This document shows, one piece after another, positions 6,422-11,456 of a stretch of DNA of 11,456 nucleotides. The first letter of the stretch is position 1, and each line of letters starts with the position of its first letter. A model generated the notes under the pieces. It worked only from the letters and a program-made list of their open reading frames with translations. It ran no database searches and was not told where the DNA came from. Made by a program: the position numbers and the translations under genes. The stretch is from an uncultured Massilia sp. (GTDB lineage: Bacteria; Pseudomonadota; Gammaproteobacteria; Burkholderiales; Burkholderiaceae). The DNA lies in assembly GCA_946886065.1 (NCBI GenBank), contig CAMPHU010000149.1:1-11456 (forward strand). Reading direction: 5' to 3'.

Positions 6422-7903
6422 TCACCCGAACAGGCCATGCAAATACCAGCGCGGCGCGGCATCCTCGCCCGAGCCGACGATGCGCTCGCGGTAGATCCAG
6501 TACAGCGTGTGGTCCTGCCCTTCGGCGATGAAATAGTCGCGTGTCTGCGTTTCGCTCCACCATCCCGCCTCGATGCGCTCCGGGGTCGAGGCCACCTTCA
6601 GCGGCGAGCCGTAGAAGGGCCGGTGGTTGCGGATCAAGAGCGCGATCGGCTTGGCCAGCAGCCAGGTCGGACGCGGCAGGCTTTGCACATCGGGCGGCAT
6701 CCCGGCCGCGCGCGCCGCCCGGCCTACCCGTTCCTCCACCGGCACCCAGACATTGGCGACCTCGGGCCGGTAGTCGGCCAGCGGCACCGCCTGCAGCACA
6801 TTGTCCGCGCCCAGGCGCGCCACCAGCAGCTCGATCATGCGCAGCCGGTCTTCCTCGGTGCCGCCCGGCTCGGGGAACAGCGATTCGCTCGGCGGGGCCA
6901 TGGCCCGCATCTGCTGCGCTTCCAGCCCCAGGCCGATCACCGGCGCTTCCAGTTCCAGCTTGCCCAGGCGCTCCTTGAGCAGGCGCACCAGGTGCTCGTC
7001 GCGCCAGGTGGGCTCGGCCAGGACGATGTCCAGCGCCGTGGGCGGGCGCGCCACCCGGCCGCGCTCGTGTTCCAGCAGCAGGCGGATGCGCTCCACCGCC
7101 AGCTGGCGCGCGCACAGCCAGCCGGTGAGCTGCAGCACCAGGTGGTGGGCGCCGGCCAGCAGCAGGTCGGCCTGGTCGATGCGGTCGAACAGCTCCAGCC
7201 GCGCCTGGAAATGCTCGGGCGGCGCGATCCATTCGAACAGCTCCGGACTCAGGCCGTAGGCCGCATCGACCAGGTCGAGCAAAGGCCGCCCGCAGCGGCG
7301 CTGCAGGCCGGGCCGCGGCAGGCGCCGCAGTTCGTCCAGGCGCTCGCAGCCGATGCCCTCGAACCAGGACGCATAGGCGCGCGCGGGCGGCAGCAGCGCC
7401 ACCGGCAGCCGGTCGAGGCGACGCGTGAGCGAGTCCATGCGCACGGCGCGCCCCGCATTGCGGCGCGCCAGCAGCCAGGCCCCGCGCGCGGTGGGCGCGC
7501 AGCTGATGCAGGCCGTAAAACCCAGCGCGCGCAGGTTCTCGCGCACCCGCGCGCACAGCCGGCGGATGCCGCCGAACAGGCGCAGGCTGGCGCCGATGTC
7601 CAGCAGCAAGGTGGCTTCCTCGGCCTGGGCCGCCTGCGGCGTGTACTGCAGCATGCTCATCGCCACCGCCTGCAAGGCCTCGGCCTCGCGCGCGGGATTG
7701 CGCTCGTGCAGGCGCGCCTCGGACATCAGCATCAGCACGCCGCCGCGGCGCATGCCGGGCCGGACCCCGGCCGCGCGCGCGGCGGGCGACATCGCCAGCA
7801 CGCGCTCCTGCTCCAGCACCACGCTGCCGGGGTCACTGGACCAGTTCGGGCTGAAGACCTCGAGCGGGAGCTGGGGCAAATACAGGCCGATCCAGAGACG
7901 CAT
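6422..7903 (-). CDS. imuB: ImuB, inactive Y-family polymerase-like protein of SOS mutagenesis
   Basis: A 493-residue homologue of ImuB, the non-catalytic Y-family scaffold that links ImuA, the beta clamp and DnaE2/ImuC during error-prone lesion bypass. The N-terminus, MRLWIGLYLPQLPLEVF, replaces the polymerase's first metal-binding aspartate motif. LLDIGASLRLFGG (100-112) stands where the second acidic motif would be and lacks the paired acids, as is usual for ImuB. The palm/fingers part covers about 1-210 and the little-finger-like part about 230-345. SESLF (339-343) is a possible but poor clamp-binding motif. The C-terminus, ending WYLHGLFG, is the typical ImuB tail. The ATG at 7903 is fixed by the conserved start; it lies 71 nt inside imuA without a ribosome site, so translation probably depends on imuA. 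No dnaE2 follows. Confidence 0.95.
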   Translation of the reverse strand: MRLWIGLYLPQLPLEVFSPNWSSDPGSVVLEQERVLAMSPAARAAGVRPGMRRGGVLMLMSEARLHERNPAREAEALQAVAMSMLQYTPQAAQAEEATLLLDIGASLRLFGGIRRLCARVRENLRALGFTACISCAPTARGAWLLARRNAGRAVRMDSLTRRLDRLPVALLPPARAYASWFEGIGCERLDELRRLPRPGLQRRCGRPLLDLVDAAYGLSPELFEWIAPPEHFQARLELFDRIDQADLLLAGAHHLVLQLTGWLCARQLAVERIRLLLEHERGRVARPPTALDIVLAEPTWRDEHLVRLLKERLGKLELEAPVIGLGLEAQQMRAMAPPSESLFPEPGGTEEDRLRMIELLVARLGADNVLQAVPLADYRPEVANVWVPVEERVGRAARAAGMPPDVQSLPRPTWLLAKPIALLIRNHRPFYGSPLKVASTPERIEAGWWSETQTRDYFIAEGQDHTLYWIYRERIVGSGEDAAPRWYLHGLFG

Positions 7904-8552
7904 GGCGTTGGAGAAGAGAAGGAGTCAAGGGAAGGAACAGCGGCGCGTCGCGCTGCGGTCCCCGGCGTTTGAGAAAGTCGATGTGCATGCCGCCCGCCGC
8001 CGGCCGCAAGGCAAGACGCAGTGGCGCGGGCGATGCGTCCTGCGCCGCAGCCAGCGGACGGAGCATGAAAAACAGGGTTTCGCCGGCCTGCGCCGCCAGG
8101 TGCAGGCGGCGCAGGCTGTCGCTGCGCACATGGCTGGCCCAGAACAGCAGCGCCCCGCAACTGCCGCTGCGCAGCACCTGTTCCGCCGCCCACAGCGCAT
8201 CCGCCGTGCGGCTGCTGCGCAGCCACAGCAGGTGCGCGGGATCCAGGCCGAGCGCGGCCAGCGCCAGGGCCTGGGGCGGATGCGGCGGCTGCAGCAGCAC
8301 GATGCGGCGCGCGGCGCACTGCGCCAGCGCGGGCTGCAGCAGGCGCATTTCGCCGATGCCGGGCTGTTGCAGCATCAGGTCGGTCAGGGTGCCGGTGGGC
8401 CAGCCGCCGCCGGGCAGCTGGGACGACAGGGCCGCGTGGCCGCTGTCGATGCAGCGGGTGCCGGCATGCGCCAGCTGCGAAGCCAGCCACAGCGAAGGGT
8501 GCAGGGACTCGGGCGCAAGGCTGGACGCACCATGAGTGTTGGTTGATAGCAT
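7833..8552 (-). CDS. imuA: ImuA, SOS translesion synthesis protein
   Basis: A 239-residue ImuA homologue (RecA/SulA-like), which works with ImuB and DnaE2 in damage-induced mutagenesis. Family blocks include ESLHPSLW (15-22), GGGWPTGTLTDLMLQQPGIGEMRLL (48-72), ALAALGLDP and ADALWAAEQVLRSGSCGALLFW. LRLALRPAAGG and LKRRGPQRDAPLFLPL lie near the C-terminus. The Walker A position reads QPGIGEMRL, without the lysine needed for normal ATP binding, as in other ImuA proteins. The start is placed at the ATG at 8552 because an upstream in-frame TTG at 8612 would make the LexA box part of the coding region. No clear ribosome site precedes it. The C-terminus overlaps imuB by 71 nt, longer than the few bases usual for coupled genes. 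Confidence 0.92.
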   Translation of the reverse strand: MLSTNTHGASSLAPESLHPSLWLASQLAHAGTRCIDSGHAALSSQLPGGGWPTGTLTDLMLQQPGIGEMRLLQPALAQCAARRIVLLQPPHPPQALALAALGLDPAHLLWLRSSRTADALWAAEQVLRSGSCGALLFWASHVRSDSLRRLHLAAQAGETLFFMLRPLAAAQDASPAPLRLALRPAAGGMHIDFLKRRGPQRDAPLFLPLTPSLLQRHASLDRPVFAPAPARGLQPELVQ

Positions 8553-8570
8553 AGTTGCGCCGGTAGAAAT

Positions 8571-8588
8571 ACTGTATAAATATACAGT
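8571..8588. promoter_or_regulatory. LexA box (SOS operator) of imuAB
   Basis: ACTGTATA-AA-TATACAGT is a perfect inverted repeat containing the CTGT-N8-ACAG consensus with an A/T-only core. One more pair (T8570/A8589) extends the arms to 9 bp. It lies 18 bp upstream of the imuA ATG. LexA is known to repress imuAB cassettes through such boxes until RecA triggers LexA self-cleavage. No other gene starts within 150 bp on the plus strand, so the target is imuAB. Confidence 0.95.
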
Positions 8589-8612
8589 ACTATCTGAGCC
8601 GGAATTTGGCAA
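8584..8612 (-). promoter_or_regulatory. Predicted imuA promoter overlapping the LexA box
   Basis: Minus strand TTGCCA (plus 8607-8612) and TACTGT (plus 8584-8589) are separated by 17 bp. The -10 hexamer coincides with one LexA half-site, so bound LexA would block RNA polymerase. The -10 is a weak match, as is common for tightly repressed SOS genes. Initiation near 8577 would leave a leader of about 25 nt. Confidence 0.45.
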
Positions 8613-8635
8613 GGTATATTCATTTTGAACATACC
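8613..8635. repeat. Inverted repeat GGTATATTC-N5-GAACATACC
   Basis: Nine-base arms with one mismatch flank an ATTTT centre, directly upstream of the imuA -35. Two further GGTAT copies follow at 8641-8645 and 8648-8652. It could be a hairpin or an operator for an unidentified regulator of imuA or of the divergent antiporter gene. No known binding-site consensus is recognised. Confidence 0.5.
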
Positions 8636-8756
8636 AGTTGGGTATTTGGTATTGATGAAACTTAAAGATGCGCTATCCCAGCATCCAGGCAAAAGATGAA
8701 ATAATGCGGGCTCGTCTATTCCCCTTCCAGTAATGACCATCCTGTTCCACCTTCCC

Positions 8757-8761
8757 GGAGG
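8757..8761 (+). promoter_or_regulatory. Ribosome binding site that fixes the TTG start of the antiporter gene
   Basis: GGAGG sits six bases before TTG 8768. There is no in-frame ATG before residue 60, inside the second hydrophobic block, so the Shine-Dalgarno sequence decides the start. Confidence 0.8.
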
Positions 8762-8767
8762 CTGTTC

Positions 8768-10006
8768 TTGAATCCCGTCGACATCATCGGCGCCGTCCTG
8801 TTCGGCCTTGCCCTGATCCATACCTTTTCCACCAAGGCCTTCGAAGCCCTGGGCCACCGCTATCCGCGCCATGCCGGCCTGTTTCACCTGCTGGGCGAAG
8901 TCGAGGTCGTATTCGGCTTCTGGGCCTTCGTCCTGATCGTCGTCATGGCCTTGATGGGCGGAGGCTCGTCCGCCATCGCCTATGTCGAGTCGCGCCAGTA
9001 CACCGAGCCCTTGTTCGTGTTCGTGGTCATGGTGATCGCGGCCTCGCGCCCGGTGCTCGATGCGGTGCGCTCCCTGCTCGGCGCGATCGCGCACCTGGCG
9101 CCGGTGCGCACCGAAGTGGCGCTGTGCTGGCTCGGCCTGGCCCTGGTGCCGCTGTCCGGCTCCCTGATCACCGAGCCGGCCGCGATGACGCTGGCGGCCC
9201 TGATGCTGGCCCCTTATGTGTTCCGCACCGGCATGCCGGAATGGCTCAAGTATGCGGCGCTCGGCGTCCTGTTCGTGAACGTGTCGATCGGCGGCACCCT
9301 GACCTCCTACGCCGCCCCGCCGGTGCTGATGGTCGCCGGCACCTGGGGCTGGGACAGCGCCTTCATGCTGGAGCATTTCGGCTGGCGCTCGGCGCTGGCG
9401 GTCCTCGTCAATGCCACCGGTGCGACCCTGCTGCTGCGCCGCCACCTGGCGCCGCGCGATGGCGCTTCGGCCAGCCCGGCCCCCCTGCCGGTCTCGCTGA
9501 TCCACATCGGCTTCCTCGCCCTGGTCGTGCTGCTGGCCCACCATCCGGTGCTGTTCATCGGCCTGTTCCTGCTCTTCCTCGGCTTTACCCAGGCCTACCA
9601 GCGCTACCAGGATCCCCTGATCCTGAAGGAAGGTTTGCTGGTGGGCTTTTTCCTGGCTGGCTTGGTGGTGCTGGGCGGCATGCAGCAATGGTGGCTGCAG
9701 CCCCTGGTCTCCAGCCTCGGGCCGACCGCCCTCTTCTTCGGTGCGCTGGGCCTGACGGCAATCACGGACAATGCAGCCTTGACCTACCTGGGTTCCCTGA
9801 TCACCGGCCTGACCGATCATGCCAAGTACATGCTGGTGGCGGGCGCCGTGTGCGGCGGCGGCCTGACCGTTATCGCCAACGCGCCCAACCCGGCCGGCGC
9901 AGCCCTGTTGCGCCAGGGCTTTACCGATGAATCAATCGGCGCCGTGGGCCTGTTCCTGGGCGCGCTGCTGCCCACCTGCGTGGCGGCGCTGTTCTTCCTG
10001 ATCTGA
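8768..10006 (+). CDS. Putative Na+/H+ antiporter (Na_H_antiport_3-like, ion transporter superfamily)
   Basis: A 412-residue inner-membrane protein with about 11-12 predicted helices and almost no soluble domain. It resembles the uncharacterised putative Na+/H+ antiporter family (PF07399 type). The N-terminal block HTFSTKAFEALGHRYPRHAGLFHLLGEVEVVFGFWA (residues 18-53) carries charged residues within or between helices. VSIGGTLTSYAAPPVLMVA (170-188) and LTAITDNAALTYLG (331-344) are re-entrant-loop-like segments. VIANAPNPAG (364-373) follows. Asp337 and Asn338 are good candidates for ion coupling. Sodium/proton exchange is the family's proposed role and is not demonstrated. A TTG start with a strong ribosome site is used. 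Twenty bases separate its stop from the HepT-like gene, so the two are probably co-transcribed. A candidate promoter in the A/T-rich 8640-8705 region is weak. Confidence 0.88.
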   Translation: MNPVDIIGAVLFGLALIHTFSTKAFEALGHRYPRHAGLFHLLGEVEVVFGFWAFVLIVVMALMGGGSSAIAYVESRQYTEPLFVFVVMVIAASRPVLDAVRSLLGAIAHLAPVRTEVALCWLGLALVPLSGSLITEPAAMTLAALMLAPYVFRTGMPEWLKYAALGVLFVNVSIGGTLTSYAAPPVLMVAGTWGWDSAFMLEHFGWRSALAVLVNATGATLLLRRHLAPRDGASASPAPLPVSLIHIGFLALVVLLAHHPVLFIGLFLLFLGFTQAYQRYQDPLILKEGLLVGFFLAGLVVLGGMQQWWLQPLVSSLGPTALFFGALGLTAITDNAALTYLGSLITGLTDHAKYMLVAGAVCGGGLTVIANAPNPAGAALLRQGFTDESIGAVGLFLGALLPTCVAALFFLI

Positions 10007-10026
10007 CATCGAGAACGGAGGCGGTA

Positions 10027-10449
10027 ATGGATGACGACATTCTGGTCAGCAAGGCCGGCACCATCGAACGCTGCTGCCGCCGCGCCCGCGAAGAGTACGA
10101 CAAGGACCCGGCCACCTTTACCGAGGACATCACGCGCCAGGACGCGGCCACGCTCAACGTGATCCGCGCCTGGGAAGCGGCCATCGAAATGGGCGACTAC
10201 GTGATCGGCACCGCCCGCCTCGGCCTGCCGCAGGACGAGCGCGAAGTCATCACTATGCTGGCCGAGCATGGCTGGATCGAAGCCACCCTGGCCGAAGACC
10301 TCAAGCGCACCGGCGAATTCTGCCGCGCCGAATGGGATTACCAGGAAGCGCCCCTGCCAGCGCTGGTGACCATCATCAAGCGCGGGCTGGACGATTTCGG
10401 GGTCTATGCGGCCGCGTTACTCGGCGGCGCACGCACCGCCACAGAGTGA
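10027..10449 (+). CDS. HepT/DUF86-like protein lacking the catalytic histidine
   Basis: A 140-residue mostly helical protein that resembles the HepT (DUF86) toxin family. MDDDILVSKAGTIERCCRRAREEY (1-24), FTRQDA-like ITRQDAATLNVIRAWEAAIEMGDYVI (36-60) and LGLPQDEREVITMLAEHGWI (65-84) follow the family's order. Active HepT has an R-x4-H-x-Y ribonuclease motif near the C-terminus. Here the region reads EFCRAEWDYQ (97-106), so the histidine is replaced. The tyrosine that MntA adenylylates in known pairs may correspond to Tyr105. The only histidine in the protein is His81. No MntA-type nucleotidyltransferase gene lies next to it in the window. GGAGG (10017-10021) gives a strong start. It is tightly linked to the antiporter gene. 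It may be a repurposed, non-nuclease regulator; family assignment is fairly secure, function unknown. Confidence 0.75.
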   Translation: MDDDILVSKAGTIERCCRRAREEYDKDPATFTEDITRQDAATLNVIRAWEAAIEMGDYVIGTARLGLPQDEREVITMLAEHGWIEATLAEDLKRTGEFCRAEWDYQEAPLPALVTIIKRGLDDFGVYAAALLGGARTATE

Positions 10450-10477
10450 GCCACTGGCGCGTCGGACGCGCGCTAAC

Positions 10478-10486
10478 TGGTATCAT
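10478..10486 (+). promoter_or_regulatory. Extended -10 promoter for the DUF2760-Hsp70 operon
   Basis: TGG-TATCAT (10478-10486) fits an extended -10 element, with a poor -35. It would give a leader of about 70 nt before the DUF2760 ATG. A GCGCGT-CGG-ACGCGC hairpin (10457-10471) lies just upstream and could separate this unit from the preceding gene. Confidence 0.4.
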
Positions 10487-10563
10487 GGCGCGTTTCCGGA
10501 CTCCGATCCCGACGCCGCCTGACACGCTCTCACGGCGCAACACCTACTTACCAAAAGCAAGAA

Positions 10564-11139
10564 ATGACCACACCGACCAATTTGCCCTCCTTCTGGAGCA
10601 GGATGTCGATCGCCTTCGGCGCCTTCTTCAAGTCGCTCGGCGACGCCGAGTTTGCCGCGCGCGTGCGCGATGACAGTGTCGGACCGGTGGCTGCGCCGGC
10701 TCCCGCCGCACCAGCATCGGCTCCTGCACCGGCTCCTGCGCCTGCCCCGCTGCGCGCCCCGACGCCGGATTCCGCCCTACAACTGCTGAGCCTGTTCCAG
10801 CGCGAAGCCCGCCTGATCGACTTCACCCAGGAAAACCTGAGCGCCTATTCCGACGCCGACATCGGCGCCGCCGCCCGCGTGGTGCACGAAGGCTGCGCGC
10901 GCGTGCTGCGCGAACACTTCACCATCGAACCGGTGCGCAGCGAAAACGAAGGTTCCCGCATCACGCTCGAAGAAGGCTTCGACGCCGCCAGCGTGCGCCT
11001 GACCGGCAACGTGGTCGGCCAGGCCCCGTTCAAGGGCCTACTTCTCCACCGCGGCTGGCGCGCGTCCAAGGTCAGCCTGCCGCAACTGGCCGAGAAGCAC
11101 GACGCGCGCGTGCTGGCCCCGGCGGAGGTGGAACTGTGA
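10564..11139 (+). CDS. DUF2760 domain protein, partner of an Hsp70
   Basis: A 191-residue protein of the DUF2760 family. A short hydrophobic/amphipathic N-terminus (FWSRMSIAFGAFFKSLGDAEFAARV, 10-34) is followed by a low-complexity Ala/Pro linker (41-67). The folded DUF2760 domain then spans about 70-191: ALQLLSLFQREARLIDFTQENLSAYSDADIGAAARVVHEGC and, near the end, KGLLLHRGWRASKVSLPQ and ARVLAPAEVEL. The molecular function is unknown. The gene's stop overlaps the GTG start of the Hsp70 gene, and DUF2760 genes are, from memory, commonly found beside atypical Hsp70 genes. It may act as a cofactor or adaptor of that chaperone. Ribosome site upstream of the ATG is weak. The linker length probably varies between species because its DNA is a GCTCCTGC-like imperfect repeat. 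Confidence 0.88.
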   Translation: MTTPTNLPSFWSRMSIAFGAFFKSLGDAEFAARVRDDSVGPVAAPAPAAPASAPAPAPAPAPLRAPTPDSALQLLSLFQREARLIDFTQENLSAYSDADIGAAARVVHEGCARVLREHFTIEPVRSENEGSRITLEEGFDAASVRLTGNVVGQAPFKGLLLHRGWRASKVSLPQLAEKHDARVLAPAEVEL

Positions 11140-11456
11140 CCGACCCACGCTATGCCATCGGCATCGACCTGGGCACCACCCACAGCGCCCTGTCCTATGT
11201 CGACCTGCAGGCCAGCGACGGCGAAAAGACCGCGGACGGCGTGCTGCCGGTCCCGCAGCTGACCGCGCCCGGCACGGTCGAAGCGCTGCCGCTGCTGCCT
11301 TCCTTCCTCTACCTGCCGCACCCGGACGAACTGGCGGAGGGCGAGCTGGCCCTGCCCTGGAGCACGGGCGGCGAAACCGCGATTGCAGGCGAGATGGCCC
11401 GCAGCCGCGGCGCCACCACGCCGATCCGCCTGGTGTCCTCGGCCAAGAGCTGGCTG
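11136..11456 (+). CDS. Hsp70-family chaperone (N-terminal part, runs off the window)
   Basis: The first 107 residues of an Hsp70-type ATPase. YAIGIDLGTTHSALSYVD (6-23) is the phosphate-1 loop of the actin/Hsp70 fold. LPSFLYLP corresponds to the TPSxI strand of DnaK, and AIAGEMARSRGATTPIRLVSSAKSWL corresponds to DnaK's VGxxAKRQAxxNPxNTxFAIKRLI. A longer insert (about residues 24-45) and an insert after LPHPDEL distinguish it from DnaK, so it belongs to the atypical Hsp70 proteins that occur with DUF2760. The GTG start overlaps the upstream stop (GTGA) and has GGAGG at 11124-11128, seven bases before. It should bind and hydrolyse ATP in the cytoplasm; clients are unknown. The substrate-binding domain lies outside the window. 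Confidence 0.92.
   Translation, partial: MTDPRYAIGIDLGTTHSALSYVDLQASDGEKTADGVLPVPQLTAPGTVEALPLLPSFLYLPHPDELAEGELALPWSTGGETAIAGEMARSRGATTPIRLVSSAKSWL

Noticed and set aside
8384..9820. Open frame of 478 codons on the minus strand across imuA and the antiporter
   Set aside because: It passes through the LexA box and opposes a clear membrane protein; the product is dominated by Gln, Gly, Arg and His.
10457..10471. GCGCGT-CGG-ACGCGC hairpin after the HepT-like gene
   Set aside because: There is no U-tract; termination here is possible but cannot be claimed.
10684..10764. Repetitive GCTCCTGC/GCACCGGC tract
   Set aside because: It encodes the Ala/Pro linker of the DUF2760 protein; it is low-complexity coding DNA, not a CRISPR or regulatory repeat.

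Overview
The window looks like a piece of chromosome from a high-GC betaproteobacterium, most likely Oxalobacteraceae (Massilia/Duganella-like). This is inferred from the strong GC bias at third codon positions, the protein families present, a LexA box of the CTGT-N8-ACAG type, and a sigma32-like promoter. No taxonomic search was possible. I see no tRNA, rRNA, CRISPR array, insertion sequence or phage gene. Every stretch longer than about 220 bases carries a gene.

Layout. 1-211: the 5' end of an IbpA-type small heat-shock gene on the minus strand, with a ROSE-like RNA thermometer leader and a sigma32-like promoter. 335-2251: an exported M61-family metallopeptidase with a PDZ domain, closed by a strong intrinsic terminator. 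2385-3715: a minus-strand operon of three genes (DUF2938 membrane protein, WrbA-like flavodoxin-fold protein, DUF2798 membrane protein). It is divergent from a MerR-family regulator (3799-4212). The operon promoter has the 19-bp spacer and central dyad typical of MerR-activated promoters. 4237-5483: a minus-strand pair, alpha/beta hydrolase then GNAT acetyltransferase, joined by an ATGA overlap. 5670-6374: a second GNAT protein on the plus strand. 6422-8552: the SOS mutagenesis pair imuA-imuB on the minus strand, behind a near-ideal LexA box. No dnaE2/imuC follows imuB. 8768-10449: a plus-strand pair, a putative Na+/H+ antiporter (TTG start) and a HepT/DUF86-like protein that has lost the catalytic histidine. 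10564-11456: a DUF2760 protein overlapping (GTGA) the start of an Hsp70-family chaperone that runs off the window.

How the genes work together. Stress response is the common theme: heat (sHSP thermosensor), DNA damage (LexA-imuAB), probable redox or electrophile response (MerR, flavodoxin-fold protein and two small membrane proteins), and an atypical Hsp70 with its DUF2760 partner. The least explained modules are the MerR/DUF2938/flavodoxin/DUF2798 unit, the antiporter/pseudo-HepT pair and the DUF2760/Hsp70 pair. Regulatory elements were found by eye. Family names come from recognised motifs, not database searches.
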